Source of the DNA: Cytophagales bacterium
GTDB lineage: Bacteria; Bacteroidota; Bacteroidia; Cytophagales; Cyclobacteriaceae
DNA length: 64,000 nt
Direction of reading: 5' to 3'
Assembly: GCA_022360055.1 (NCBI GenBank)
Contig: JAKSDO010000266.1
Coordinates: 1 to 64,000 of the forward strand
The notes under the pieces: model-generated
What the model was told of the DNA's origin: nothing
The model's database searches: none
What the model saw: the letters and a program-made list of their open reading frames with translations, nothing else
Translations under genes and position numbers: made by a program
Part shown: positions 7,609-17,225 of the stretch, piece by piece
How the letters are laid out: the number at the start of each line of letters is the position of its first letter
Position numbering within the stretch: the first letter of the stretch is position 1

Positions 7609-8339
7609 TTTCTGAATATATTGTCGCAAATCACGGCTGTCGAAACCGCCACATTCAATGACTCCGCAGCACCGATCCCTGGAATTGTAATTGGAAAATC
7701 AACATACTTCAGCAAGGCGGCATTTATCCCATTTGATTCGTTACCCATCAAAATGATTAAAGGTTTTTCAAATTCAAGATGATGTATGTTAGCACCATTC
7801 AACACAGCGCCATAAACTTTGTGCGAGGTATTGTCTTCAAAAAAACCGGCTAAATCGAAATGGTGAATTTGCACTCTGCTGAAAGAGCCCATGGAAGCGT
7901 TTATAACTTTCGGATTGTAAAAATCTGCGGTCCCGATACCGGCTATAACATGCCGGATTCCGTACCAGTCGGCGATCCGGATAATTGTTCCGAGATTGCC
8001 GGGATCACTTACCTCATCAAGTGCAATCGCTGATCTGCCGGCGAGATTTAATGGATGCCTTTTCATTTTTGCTACTGCAAGCGCATACGCATTCGATTGA
8101 AAAGTCCCCATGGAGATCAGCTCCCTTTCCTTGCATATCGTATAGTTAAAACGCCGGATTTCAATCTCCGGATGTTCCTCAATAAATTTTTCGGTCAGGT
8201 ATAATTCCTGAATGTCATAATCCGACCCAATAAGTTCGATCACATTTTTGGCGCCTTCTACCAGAAAACACGATGCTTTATTTCGGTATTTTTTTAATTT
8301 CAAACTTTTAACAAACTTTGCTTGCTGTTTCAAGATCAT
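7605..8339 (-). CDS. TrmH/SpoU family RNA 2'-O-methyltransferase
   Basis: 244 aa from the ATG at 8339. The longer frame to 8402 is not used because it would run into the divergent gene at 8357. Residues 1-80 form a small substrate-binding domain (opening QQAKFVKSLKLKKYR); the rest is a SPOUT methyltransferase with the three family motifs: ALDEVSDPGNLGTIIRIADW, ILMGNESNGI and IPGIGAAESLNVAVS. It resembles YsgA/RlmB-type 23S rRNA methyltransferases; the target cannot be told from the sequence. Only 17 bases separate the two divergent starts, so their promoters must overlap the coding ends. Confidence 0.88.
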   Translation of the reverse strand: MILKQQAKFVKSLKLKKYRNKASCFLVEGAKNVIELIGSDYDIQELYLTEKFIEEHPEIEIRRFNYTICKERELISMGTFQSNAYALAVAKMKRHPLNLAGRSAIALDEVSDPGNLGTIIRIADWYGIRHVIAGIGTADFYNPKVINASMGSFSRVQIHHFDLAGFFEDNTSHKVYGAVLNGANIHHLEFEKPLIILMGNESNGINAALLKYVDFPITIPGIGAAESLNVAVSTAVICDNIFRN

Positions 8340-8356
8340 AAGCAAAAAAAGATAAG

Positions 8357-8761
8357 TTGAACAATCATTTTGCCAGACGATTCGTATATTTTTTTCTGTC
8401 AATATCGATGTCTTCCTGTATGGGAGTCAGGTATTTGCAAGATGAGCAATATTTACTTCGCAGGCAAAAGATCGAAGGAAATGATATCATCGAAGACGAT
8501 GTCCTGGAAGAACTTTATCAATCAAAGGCCAACAAAAAGTTCCCGCTGATACCCTTTGCCCCATACGTCTGGATCCATCACCTTGGTGAAAAGAGCTATG
8601 ATACTGTAAAAATCGAAAATAAAATTGCAAAAATCGATGTAAAATACGAGCTGAAAAAAGTAAACACCAAGGTAAAGAAAAAAAACTGGCGCGATTGGAT
8701 CGAGCCAAAAACAGGAAAATCGAAAAGAAAAAACGGGATCTGGAAGAGGGGAATATCCTGA
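8357..8761 (+). CDS. BamA/TamA-type outer-membrane lipoprotein, 5' part before a frameshift
   Basis: This frame encodes the N-terminus of the protein continued at 8695-10785. It starts with a lipoprotein-like signal (SMSSC, cysteine 21) followed by GVRYLQDEQYLL, typical of Cytophagales BamA/TamA-like surface antigens, and then the first POTRA-like region. After an A8 tract (8678-8685) the frame reads on for about 25 codons of unrelated sequence to a TGA at 8759-8761. One extra A, or a -1 slip on A-AAA-AAC, joins it to the downstream frame as VKKKLARLDRAKN. The fused product would be about 809 aa. Possible causes: a homopolymer error, a real mutation, or slippage. Confidence 0.75.
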   Translation: MNNHFARRFVYFFLSISMSSCMGVRYLQDEQYLLRRQKIEGNDIIEDDVLEELYQSKANKKFPLIPFAPYVWIHHLGEKSYDTVKIENKIAKIDVKYELKKVNTKVKKKNWRDWIEPKTGKSKRKNGIWKRGIS

Positions 8762-10785
8762 TGCGCTGGGGAGAGCCCGTCAGCGTATACAATGAAGCTC
8801 TCATTGAAAAAACGAAATCTCAAATGCAATTGTATCTGCAAAACAGGGGATTGTTTGATAGCTCCGTGGAATACTACACAAGAATAAAAGGCAAAAAAAA
8901 ATACGTCAGCTACTACATCGAAGAAGATCTCCCTCATATTATCGATACCGTTAGATTTATCACTACCGATTCCGTTATAAACAGACTGATTAATGAAAAA
9001 ATGGAGGAGAGCTATTTGGTAATCGGTAAAAACTATGATCAGAACAACCTGATTTTGGAAAGGCAAAGGATTGAGAAAATTTTAAAAAACAATGGATATT
9101 TTGACTTTAGCAGGCAGTACATCGTATATGAAGTGATTACGGATATCCGTCCGTATTCCCTGGAAATAAACTTGATCGTCAAAGAGCCGGTACGCAGAGG
9201 TTTTCACAGGCAGTTTACCATTGATTCGGTAATTTTTGTGACCGATGCAAGTATCGAACCAAGAAAAAGAGACCGATCGTTTTTCAATTACAACGGAATC
9301 ACCTATCAATACTACAATAAACGATTTTCCAAGAAAGTCCTGGATCAGCGGGTATTTTTATATCCCAATTCGCTATACAGTTTAAACAACACGGTCAATA
9401 CGCAGCGTCAGCTCGCTTACCTGGATAATTTCAAATTTATAAACATCAATTACGATACGACCGGAGGTTCGTTCATCGCGAATATCTTTACAAGCCCGCT
9501 GAATAAATACCAGATGACCAATGAAGTGGGCCTGAATGTGACCGAAGGCTATCCGGGGCCATTTTATAATTTATCCCTGAAAAACCGGAATATCTTTGGC
9601 GGGTTGGAAAATCTCGAGATCACCGGTTTTTTTGGGTTTGAAGGTGTGGCAAGCGCTACCACCAACGAAGTATGGAACAGCATCGAATCCGGAGCCAAAT
9701 TAGCGTTAACTTTCCCGCAGTTTATCATGCCCGCCAGCGCTGAATTCAAAAGAAAAGTGGGAATCAATAATCCGAATACCGTAATACGAAGCGGATTCAA
9801 TTTTACTCAAAGGCCCCCCGACTATACGAGGACAAACTTTACCAATGCCCTGGTGTACGGGTGGCAAAAAGAGCGCAGGAAAATTTACAATTTTACACTT
9901 TCCGAAATAAGTCTGATCAATTCAAATACAAGCGATGAATTCGATGATTTGTTGAGGCAGTTAGATTCTCTGGGAAATCCGTTGATAAAATCATTTGAGC
10001 CGTCCTTTGTTTCGGCAATGAATTTTGTCGTCATATACAATTTCAATCCGGATGATTTTTATGGCAACAAGTCTTCGCTGTTGAAAATATTCGGAGAAAC
10101 CGGAGGCACGATGTTCAATTTTTTTGATCCGCGTAATTTCGAGCAAAACCGGGCGGATACCATACAATACTTTCAATATTTGAAGTTTTCATCTGATTTC
10201 CGGAGACATATCACTATAAATGAAACGAATGGGATTGCCACCCGGCTCAATATTGGAGTCGCCTACCCCTATGGGAAAAACAGGACCCTCCCCTACGAAA
10301 AGTTCTTTTTTGCGGGCGGCAGCAACAGCTTAAGAGCCTGGCCCCCGAGAAGGTTGGGGCCCGGGGGAAATCCGCCCCGGGAAAACCTCGATCCCGAAAG
10401 CCAGGGGCGCTTTGATTACAGCATTGAGAAACCTGGGGAAATCCTTATCGAAGCCAATGTTGAGTACAGGAGTAAACTTGTCGGGTTTATAGATTGGGCA
10501 TTTTTTGTCGATGCCGGAAACGTGTGGAAGTTTTACGAAAATCCCGCTTTCCCACTCGCTGAATTCAAGTTCAACCGATTTTATAAAGAAATTGCCATCG
10601 GTATGGGACTTGGTCTAAGATTGAATTTTTCCTTTCTTGTAATTCGATTTGATTACGGAGTGAAAATGTACGATCCTGCCTGGGAAGAGGGGGAAAGGTG
10701 GAGAGGTAAAAATTTATCTTTGACAAATTGGCGCGGCGAACCGGGCCAGGCACTTTGGAATATTGCAATAGGTTATCCATTTTAG
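8695..10785 (+). CDS. BamA/TamA family outer-membrane protein, main part
   Basis: 696 aa in this frame, with no start codon or signal peptide of its own that makes sense: the ATG at 8695 lies inside a basic coiled segment. It is the continuation of 8357-8761 after the A8 frameshift. It contains POTRA-like repeats (to about residue 250) and a C-terminal Bac_surface_Ag/Omp85 barrel ending in phenylalanine (AIGYPF), the usual outer-membrane sorting end. The segment FFAGGSNSLRAW (about residues 537-548) is the conserved loop-6 type motif region of Omp85 proteins. It probably inserts or exports outer-membrane proteins. hemF starts 4 bases after its stop. Confidence 0.85.
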   Translation: MDRAKNRKIEKKKRDLEEGNILMRWGEPVSVYNEALIEKTKSQMQLYLQNRGLFDSSVEYYTRIKGKKKYVSYYIEEDLPHIIDTVRFITTDSVINRLINEKMEESYLVIGKNYDQNNLILERQRIEKILKNNGYFDFSRQYIVYEVITDIRPYSLEINLIVKEPVRRGFHRQFTIDSVIFVTDASIEPRKRDRSFFNYNGITYQYYNKRFSKKVLDQRVFLYPNSLYSLNNTVNTQRQLAYLDNFKFININYDTTGGSFIANIFTSPLNKYQMTNEVGLNVTEGYPGPFYNLSLKNRNIFGGLENLEITGFFGFEGVASATTNEVWNSIESGAKLALTFPQFIMPASAEFKRKVGINNPNTVIRSGFNFTQRPPDYTRTNFTNALVYGWQKERRKIYNFTLSEISLINSNTSDEFDDLLRQLDSLGNPLIKSFEPSFVSAMNFVVIYNFNPDDFYGNKSSLLKIFGETGGTMFNFFDPRNFEQNRADTIQYFQYLKFSSDFRRHITINETNGIATRLNIGVAYPYGKNRTLPYEKFFFAGGSNSLRAWPPRRLGPGGNPPRENLDPESQGRFDYSIEKPGEILIEANVEYRSKLVGFIDWAFFVDAGNVWKFYENPAFPLAEFKFNRFYKEIAIGMGLGLRLNFSFLVIRFDYGVKMYDPAWEEGERWRGKNLSLTNWRGEPGQALWNIAIGYPF

Positions 10786-10789
10786 TCCA

Positions 10790-11704
10790 ATGATTACAAA
10801 AGAAGAAATAGCGCTCAACTTCCGGAAATTGCAGGACTCCATTTGCACATCGCTGGAATATGAAGATGGCCTTTCCAAATTCCGGGAAGACCATTGGGAA
10901 AGACATGATGGCGGAGGAGGGATCACACGGATCATGGAAGGTGGTGATCTGATTGAAAAAGGAGGTGTGAATTTTTCCGAAGTATTCGGAAAAACACCTG
11001 AAAAGATCATGGAATCGCTGGATTACAGCGCGAATTATTTTTATGCCACAGGCATATCCATTGTGTTGCATCCGAAAAATCCGCATGTTCCCATCATCCA
11101 TATGAATATCCGTTATTTTGAAATGGACGATGAGGTCTGGTGGTTCGGCGGAGGCATTGACCTGACTCCTCATTACATTTATCCGGACGATGCATCGTTT
11201 TTCCACCGCACATTAAAGGACGTATGCGATCACCATGATCCCGCTTTTTATCCGAGATTTAAAACCTGGGCCGACGAATATTTTTTTGTAAAACACAGAA
11301 ACGAAACACGAGGAATCGGCGGGATATTTTTTGACCGGCTAAACAAGCACGACGGGAAAGATGACTTATACAAGTTTGTCATAGATGTCGGAAGAGTATT
11401 TATACCCATCTATGTAAGGATCTCCCGCATTCACAAAAACAAGTCCTTTTCCGAAAGACAACGGGATTGGCAATTGATTCGGCGCAGCAGATACGCCGAA
11501 TTTAATCTGGTGCAGGACAGGGGCACAAAATTCGGGCTCGAATCAGGAGGGAGAATCGAATCTATATTCATGAGTTTACCGCCACTCGCTTCCTGGAAAT
11601 ACGATTTCAACCCAGAGCCTGATTCTCCGGAATACGAAACTTTAGAATTATTGAGAAAAGACATCGACTGGATAAACGAAAGGATACATGATAGATTGGA
11701 TTGA
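10790..11704 (+). CDS. hemF: Oxygen-dependent coproporphyrinogen-III oxidase
   Basis: HemF oxidises coproporphyrinogen III to protoporphyrinogen IX using O2, a late haem step, so the organism can live aerobically. The 304 aa length is normal. Clear family blocks are GGGGITRIMEGG (near residue 40), WWFGGGIDLTPHY (about 117-129), KHRNETRGIGGIFFDRL and EFNLVQDRGTKFGLESGGR. It follows the outer-membrane gene by 4 bases and overlaps the PAP2 gene by 17, so all are read together. Confidence 0.96.
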   Translation: MITKEEIALNFRKLQDSICTSLEYEDGLSKFREDHWERHDGGGGITRIMEGGDLIEKGGVNFSEVFGKTPEKIMESLDYSANYFYATGISIVLHPKNPHVPIIHMNIRYFEMDDEVWWFGGGIDLTPHYIYPDDASFFHRTLKDVCDHHDPAFYPRFKTWADEYFFVKHRNETRGIGGIFFDRLNKHDGKDDLYKFVIDVGRVFIPIYVRISRIHKNKSFSERQRDWQLIRRSRYAEFNLVQDRGTKFGLESGGRIESIFMSLPPLASWKYDFNPEPDSPEYETLELLRKDIDWINERIHDRLD

Positions 11705-12269
11705 TAAGATTGACAGGGAAGTCTTTTTGTTCTTTAATGCCATGCATTCCGAATTTTCGGATAAGGCCTGGTTGTTTATCACCGACATCCCGACCTGGAT
11801 CCCGCTGTATGCTTTTATTCTGTTTTTCATGATTAAAATCTTCAAAAAAGACAGTGTATTTGTTGTCGCGGGATTGCTTCTGGTGGTATTGTTCTGCGAT
11901 CAATTTACATCGGGTTTTATGAAACCCTTCTTTGAGCGATTGAGGCCCTGTCATAATCCGGAAATCCAGGGGCTTGTCCACGTCCCCGGCAAATGTGGCG
12001 GCCAATATGGTTTTGCATCCGGACATTCGGCCAACTCTTTTGGCATCGCCATGTTTGTATGGTTCGTATTCAGACGTTACTGGAACGGGACACGGATCAT
12101 GTTTTTGTGGGCACTGCTGGTGGCGTACAGCCGCGTAGCCCTTGGTGTACATTACCCGGGAGATATTGTTGTCGGTGGGGCAATAGGGGCATTCTTCGGA
12201 TGGTTCGTTTTTATAACCGTCAGCGAAATATTTTTTAGGCTCAAACTCGAACCGCTTATAAAAAATTAA
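11688..12269 (+). CDS. PAP2-family membrane phosphatase
   Basis: 193 aa with about five membrane helices and the complete three-part acid phosphatase signature: K79 with RP at 86-87, SGHS (111-114), and SR (148-149) with H155 and D159. Family members dephosphorylate undecaprenyl pyrophosphate, phosphatidylglycerophosphate or related lipids; in Cytophagales this size is often called undecaprenyl-diphosphatase or lipid A phosphatase, but the substrate cannot be told. It overlaps hemF by 17 bases and converges with the LytTR gene, overlapping it by 14 at the 3' ends. Confidence 0.88.
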   Translation: MIDWIDKIDREVFLFFNAMHSEFSDKAWLFITDIPTWIPLYAFILFFMIKIFKKDSVFVVAGLLLVVLFCDQFTSGFMKPFFERLRPCHNPEIQGLVHVPGKCGGQYGFASGHSANSFGIAMFVWFVFRRYWNGTRIMFLWALLVAYSRVALGVHYPGDIVVGGAIGAFFGWFVFITVSEIFFRLKLEPLIKN

Positions 12270-12948
12270 GCCGGTCGAGAAAAGCTTCCTTATAGGAGGC
12301 ACCGATCGGTATATATTTTTCTCCGATCACAATGGAATTGTCTTCAAGCGCTTCGATCTTATCCAGGTTTATGATGTATGACCGATGCGTCCTTATGAAA
12401 CCTTCTTCGGGCAATCGACTGACAATTCCCTTCATGGTATAGTGAACGATATGTTTTTTTGTATCGGTTTGAATAATCACATAATCGGCCAGCGCCTCAA
12501 CAAACAGAATTCTATCATAAGGAATCCGAACGATTCGCGCATCGGAACGGACGAAGAATTCCTTTCGGATGATGGCCGAAGCACGCTTAACCTCAATATT
12601 GGTTTGAGCTTTTTGGGCAGATTGCTCAAAGCGCGTATATTTAATCGGTTTGACAAGATAATCCGTCACCTTTTTCTCAAACGCTTCCACGGCATATTTT
12701 TGCTCGGAAGTGATCAGGATGATCTCGACGTCCTTTTCAAGCGCATTGATGAAGTCCATTCCGGACATTTCAGGCATCTGCACATCGAGGAATATAATGT
12801 CGACATGTTCTTCATCCAGGTAATGCAATGCATCTATCGCGTTGTCAAATGCTTTGTTTAGCTGTAGGTAATTTGTTTTTTCAATGAAATGCACAACCAC
12901 TTTCCTCGACATCTCATCATCATCCACCACAATGCAATTCAACATCAT
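12256..12948 (-). CDS. LytTR-family response regulator
   Basis: 230 aa. The receiver domain (1-120) has acidic residues D9-D11, phosphoacceptor D55 (FLDVQMPEMSG) and conserved K100 (LVKPIK). The LytTR DNA-binding domain follows at about 130-230. This is the AlgR/LytR type, usually paired with a LytS-like (His_kinase) membrane sensor; no kinase gene is adjacent, so it is an orphan here. It is divergent from pcm with a 213-base gap that holds no obvious consensus promoter. Its targets are unknown. Confidence 0.92.
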   Translation of the reverse strand: MMLNCIVVDDDEMSRKVVVHFIEKTNYLQLNKAFDNAIDALHYLDEEHVDIIFLDVQMPEMSGMDFINALEKDVEIILITSEQKYAVEAFEKKVTDYLVKPIKYTRFEQSAQKAQTNIEVKRASAIIRKEFFVRSDARIVRIPYDRILFVEALADYVIIQTDTKKHIVHYTMKGIVSRLPEEGFIRTHRSYIINLDKIEALEDNSIVIGEKYIPIGASYKEAFLDRLNFL

Positions 12949-13161
12949 AAACTAAAATTAACTATCGAAAAGTAAAGTTTAAGCCCCTAATTAAGGCCCT
13001 AATTTATATAAAAAGAAGATAAATAAGGATCTACCTTCAAGGGTAAATTTTCGGATTCCCAACTACTCTTTAAGTTATACTTTAAAAGGCAAGATTGTAA
13101 CTTCGAAAAGAGGAAAATCGGAATCTATACCATAAATTCAAACAAATTTTCAATATACCGT

Positions 13162-13821
13162 ATGATCGAGGACAGTTACCGCCATAAAGGAATGAGAAGA
13201 AATCTGATAAAAACCCTTCTTGAAAAGGGCATTCGGGATAAGGCGGTTTTGGAGGCTATACAGAAAGTGCCGCGACACTATTTTTTTGATAAAGCGTTTT
13301 TAGAACACGCGTACCAGGACAAAGCTTTTCCCATCGGAGAAGGGCAGACCATATCTCAGCCTTATACCGTAGCCGTACAGACAGAACTTCTGGACATCAG
13401 GCCCGGCCACAAAGTATTGGAAATCGGAACCGGATCAGGATATCAATGTTGTATATTGTTGGAATTGAAAGCAGATGTTTATACGATTGAATACAACAAA
13501 AAGCTATATCGGCAAGCCAAAAGCTTTCTTAACAGCCTCGGCTACCGGGCGCACTTCCGTCAGGGAGACGGTTCACAGGGATGGCCTACATTTGCGCCGT
13601 ACGATCGCATTATCGTTACTGCAGGAGCCCCAAGCCTCCCGGATGCACTTATTCATCAATTGAAGCCCGAAGGTAAATTGGTGATCCCGGTCGGAAATGA
13701 AGAACACCAGGAAATGATCCGAATCACAAAAGACGCAGCGGGAAAGATCAATTCCGAAAGTCACGATTATTTCAGATTTGTCCCTTTACTTGGAAAATAT
13801 GGATGGAAAAAAAACAAATAG
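13162..13821 (+). CDS. pcm: Protein-L-isoaspartate O-methyltransferase
   Basis: 219 aa repair methyltransferase that methylates isoaspartyl residues in damaged proteins using SAM. Family blocks: GEGQTISQPY (59-68), the SAM motif LEIGTGSGY (86-94) and APYDRIIVTAGAP (about 147-159). The start at 13162 is the first ATG in frame. It opens a run of three closely packed genes (thioesterase, unknown protein, then proB). Confidence 0.94.
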   Translation: MIEDSYRHKGMRRNLIKTLLEKGIRDKAVLEAIQKVPRHYFFDKAFLEHAYQDKAFPIGEGQTISQPYTVAVQTELLDIRPGHKVLEIGTGSGYQCCILLELKADVYTIEYNKKLYRQAKSFLNSLGYRAHFRQGDGSQGWPTFAPYDRIIVTAGAPSLPDALIHQLKPEGKLVIPVGNEEHQEMIRITKDAAGKINSESHDYFRFVPLLGKYGWKKNK

Positions 13822-14350
13822 TACGATGCCCGGAACATCAAAGTATGCCAAAGACACACTGGTGATAAAAAATGAGCTGCTCATGCCCAACGACACCAAT
13901 ATGTTCAACAACCTTATGGGCGGCAAAATGATGTACTGGATGGATATTGCTGCGGGTATATCTGCCCAGAAACTGTCAAATTCTCTGGCTGTAACAGCAT
14001 CAGTGGATAATATTTCTTTTAAACATCCCATCGAGATCAGCAGTGTAGTCACATTGCGGGCCCAGGTGACCCGATCGTTTAAAACCTCCATGGAAGTATA
14101 TATCGAGGTCACTGCTGAAAACATCCCCAAAAAAACGAAGCAAATGACAAACAGCGCCTTTTTTACGTTCGTCGCAGTGGATAAAAACGGCAACCCTATG
14201 CCGGTGCCGGAGTTAATTCCCGAGACAGAACGCGAGAAAGAATTATACGAAGGCGCTTTGAGAAGACGGCAATTAAGATTGATCTTTGCCGGAAGATTAA
14301 AACCAAAAGATGCAAATGAATTGAAGGCCATCTTTGAGCAGGAAATTTAA
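13799..14350 (+). CDS. Acyl-CoA thioesterase, hotdog fold
   Basis: About 183 aa with one hotdog domain of the YciA/BACH type: LVIKNELLMPNDTNMFNNLMGGKMMYWMD, with the asparagine and the catalytic aspartate region near the N-terminus, then SVDNISFKHPI. It hydrolyses acyl-CoA thioesters; chain-length preference is unknown. The start is uncertain: ATG at 13778, 13799 and 13826 are all in frame. 13799 overlaps pcm by 23 bases, while 13826 would sit just after its stop. It overlaps or touches the next gene. Confidence 0.85.
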   Translation: MDGKKTNSTMPGTSKYAKDTLVIKNELLMPNDTNMFNNLMGGKMMYWMDIAAGISAQKLSNSLAVTASVDNISFKHPIEISSVVTLRAQVTRSFKTSMEVYIEVTAENIPKKTKQMTNSAFFTFVAVDKNGNPMPVPELIPETEREKELYEGALRRRQLRLIFAGRLKPKDANELKAIFEQEI

Positions 14351-14351
14351 T

Positions 14352-14876
14352 ATGGAAGAAAACCGCTATTTAAAATATATTTATCACGAAGATTTGTATT
14401 TGATCGACGAACCGGAAATCAAATCTACCGAAGACCTGGGGAAAAAAGCAGAGACCATCGACCGGGAACCAAAGGATGTCCCCGCAGCGGAACCTCCTCC
14501 GGTCACATACTTTGGGAATAATGAAAAGGGCCTCCTCATTTTAGTTTGCGATCCGACGAATGATTTGTTAAGACCATCGGAATTGGACTTATTAATGAAA
14601 ATCGTCGAGCGTGGTTTACGCTTTTCGAGGAACGATTTTGCACTGGTAAATGCATTCAGGTTTCCTGTTGAACAAATCTGCGAGGAGATCGAATTTCAAT
14701 TTCTGATTTCTTTTGGAGCGCCCCTCCCTCCAATATACGACAATCAAACACGGTATAGCTGTCATACCTCGGGTGAAAAAAAGTACCTGTTATCGGAAGA
14801 GCTCTCCGTATTAGCCGACGATGACTCTAAGAAAAGGCTTTTGTGGAAAGCGTTGAAATCGATGTTTAATATTTAA
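14352..14876 (+). CDS. Conserved unknown protein between thioesterase and proB
   Basis: 174 aa from the ATG at 14352, placed right after the thioesterase stop; a longer frame starts at 14334. It is acidic with no signal peptide or membrane segment. Residues 50-110 (GLLILVCDPTNDLLRPSELDLLMKIV, then RNDFALVNA) recall a short Bacteroidota domain sometimes linked to DNA polymerase III psi-like or uracil-glycosylase-like proteins, but the likeness is weak and no function is claimed. It probably belongs to the same transcript as pcm and proBA. Confidence 0.7.
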   Translation: MEENRYLKYIYHEDLYLIDEPEIKSTEDLGKKAETIDREPKDVPAAEPPPVTYFGNNEKGLLILVCDPTNDLLRPSELDLLMKIVERGLRFSRNDFALVNAFRFPVEQICEEIEFQFLISFGAPLPPIYDNQTRYSCHTSGEKKYLLSEELSVLADDDSKKRLLWKALKSMFNI

Positions 14877-14888
14877 TTATTCCGTGGG

Positions 14889-15956
14889 TTGACAAATAGA
14901 ATTTGCATAAAAATCGGATCCAATGTCCTGACCAATGCCGACGGTCTTCCGAACGAGCCGTTGATTGAAAACCTTGTCCGGCAGATCGCGGATTTAAAAC
15001 AGAGCGGTCAACAGGTAATTTTGGTTTCCTCCGGAGCGGTCGCAGCAGGAAGAAGTTTATTTAAATCGGGTAAAAAACTCGATACCGTTGCGGAAAGGCA
15101 ATTGCTCTCCTCGCTGGGGCAGGTAAAGCTGATCAATATTTACACAAATCTTTTTGCGCGCCACAACCGGCTATGTTCCCAGGTTTTGGTCACCAAACAG
15201 GATTTTAAAGATCGCCACCATTATCTCAACATGCAAAACTGCCTGAATGCCCTGCTCTCCAACGACATTATTCCGATCGTTAATGAAAACGATGTGATAT
15301 CAATCACGGAGTTGATGTTTACGGATAACGATGAGCTGGCCGGATTAATTTCCGCCATGCTGAATGTGGAAAAACTTTTTATCCTTACAAATGTGGATGG
15401 TATATTCGATGGCAATCCGGAACTTGAAACATCCTCAGTCATTCCTGAATTTGATCTCTCCTACAAGCAACTTGAAGAGATCACCGCGAATGTGCGGTCC
15501 AATTTCGGGCGAGGCGGAATCGTCACCAAATGCCACACCGCCCAGCGCGTATCCGGTTTTGGCATTGAAGTGGTCATTGCCAATGGCCATGAGAAAAATG
15601 TAATTAACAGATTGGGTCAGGGGGAAAAAATAGGAACACTTTTCAGACCCAAAAAGAAAACCTCAGGCCGGAAAAAATGGATTGCGCATGCCCACGCCAA
15701 TGCCAAAGGATATGTTGTTGTGAATGAGGGAGCGAGAAAGTCCCTGATCTCTCATGCTGCTGTCAGCCTGCTGCCCGTAGGTGTAGTAAAAGTCGAAGGC
15801 AACTTTAAGAAAGGAGATATCATCAAAATAGTGGACGAAAATCACCGTGAAATCGGACTTGGTCAGTCAAAATTCAGCAGCACAAAAGCCGCATCGTTGA
15901 GCGGGCTTAAAAATCAGAAACCAATTATTCACTACGATCATTTATATTTACACTGA
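14889..15956 (+). CDS. proB: Glutamate 5-kinase
   Basis: Phosphorylates glutamate, the first step of proline synthesis. 355 aa: an amino-acid kinase domain (IKIGSN near residue 8, SSGAVAAGR near 50, VNENDVIS, then TNVDGIFDGNP) followed by a C-terminal PUA domain (about 275-350), as in E. coli ProB. The start is a TTG at 14889; the first residues read TNRICIKIGS, so no earlier start is needed. proA follows after 21 bases, forming the usual proBA pair. Confidence 0.95.
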   Translation: MTNRICIKIGSNVLTNADGLPNEPLIENLVRQIADLKQSGQQVILVSSGAVAAGRSLFKSGKKLDTVAERQLLSSLGQVKLINIYTNLFARHNRLCSQVLVTKQDFKDRHHYLNMQNCLNALLSNDIIPIVNENDVISITELMFTDNDELAGLISAMLNVEKLFILTNVDGIFDGNPELETSSVIPEFDLSYKQLEEITANVRSNFGRGGIVTKCHTAQRVSGFGIEVVIANGHEKNVINRLGQGEKIGTLFRPKKKTSGRKKWIAHAHANAKGYVVVNEGARKSLISHAAVSLLPVGVVKVEGNFKKGDIIKIVDENHREIGLGQSKFSSTKAASLSGLKNQKPIIHYDHLYLH

Positions 15957-15977
15957 TTTCGTAATTTCGATCCCTAT

Positions 15978-17225
15978 ATGAACTTAGATAACACTTTTAA
16001 AGCGGTAACTGCCGCAAGCAGAAAACTCGCCCTGGTTGAGGATTCCCTGATTAATGAATTACTCCGCGACCTGTCCGAAGAAGCAATAAAAAACACCTCT
16101 TACATCCTGGAGGAAAATAAGAAGGATCTGGCGCGAATGCCCGAATCCGATCCTAAATACGACCGATTGAAGCTTACGGAACAACGAATAATCGATATTT
16201 CCAACGATTTGAAAAATGTGGCGAAATTGCCTTCTCCTTTAGGCAGAACCCTGGATAAGCGCAGCCATCAAAACGGCCTGGAATTAACGAAGATCTCGGT
16301 GCCTCTCGGCGTGGTGGGAATCATCTATGAGTCGAGGCCGAATGTCACCTTCGATGTATTTTCCTTATGTTTGAAATCCGGGAATGCATGCATATTAAAA
16401 GGAGGTTCGGATGCGGAGTTTTCCAATATTGCCATTGTGAAAATCATCAGGGGAGTCATTAAAAAATATCGAATTGACGAGAATATACTGGCTTTATTGC
16501 CAGCGGAAAGGGCAGCTACTTCGGAATTACTTCATGCGGTAGACTATGTAGATATCCTGATTCCGAGGGGCAGCCAGAATTTAATTAATTATGTCCGGGA
16601 TCATGCTAAAGTTCCGGTGATCGAAACAGGGGCCGGAATTGTGCATACGTATGTGGATAAATCAGCGGACCTGGGAAAGAGCGTCCGGATTGTGAACAAT
16701 GCAAAAACGAGGAGAGTCAGCGTATGCAACGCCCTGGATTGCCTGGTGATGCACGAAGATAAACTTTCGGATCTAAGTGAAATTGTAAAACCTCTTGCCG
16801 AGAGCGAGGTCCTGATCTATGCCGATGAAAAGGCCTACAAATCAATCGCAGGCTCGTATCCGGGCAACCTGCTCAAAGCGGCCGGGGAGAAACACTTCGG
16901 GACCGAATTCCTCGACTACAAGATGGCTGTAAAAACAGTGAATAATCTGGACGAAGCGCTGGACCACATAAATGAATACAGCTCCAAACACAGCGAAGCA
17001 ATTATTGCCGAAGATCCGGAGGTAATCGATAAGTTTATGAAAGGTGTGGATGCTGCCGCCGTCTATTCAAATACATCGACGGCTTTTACTGACGGCGCTC
17101 AATTCGGATTGGGGGCCGAAATAGGCATAAGTACTCAAAAATTGCATGCCAGAGGGCCGATGGCTTTGGAAGAAATGACGAGCTACAAGTGGGTGATTAA
17201 GGGAAATGGACAGATAAGAAGCTAG
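15978..17225 (+). CDS. proA: Gamma-glutamyl phosphate reductase
   Basis: Reduces glutamyl-5-phosphate to the semialdehyde with NADPH, the second step of proline synthesis. 415 aa, normal length. Family blocks: [34 protein letters not shown] and the catalytic cysteine block [11 protein letters not shown] (about residues 242-252). It ends the pcm-proBA gene run; dnaA faces it 340 bases away. Confidence 0.96.
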   Translation: MNLDNTFKAVTAASRKLALVEDSLINELLRDLSEEAIKNTSYILEENKKDLARMPESDPKYDRLKLTEQRIIDISNDLKNVAKLPSPLGRTLDKRSHQNGLELTKISVPLGVVGIIYESRPNVTFDVFSLCLKSGNACILKGGSDAEFSNIAIVKIIRGVIKKYRIDENILALLPAERAATSELLHAVDYVDILIPRGSQNLINYVRDHAKVPVIETGAGIVHTYVDKSADLGKSVRIVNNAKTRRVSVCNALDCLVMHEDKLSDLSEIVKPLAESEVLIYADEKAYKSIAGSYPGNLLKAAGEKHFGTEFLDYKMAVKTVNNLDEALDHINEYSSKHSEAIIAEDPEVIDKFMKGVDAAAVYSNTSTAFTDGAQFGLGAEIGISTQKLHARGPMALEEMTSYKWVIKGNGQIRS

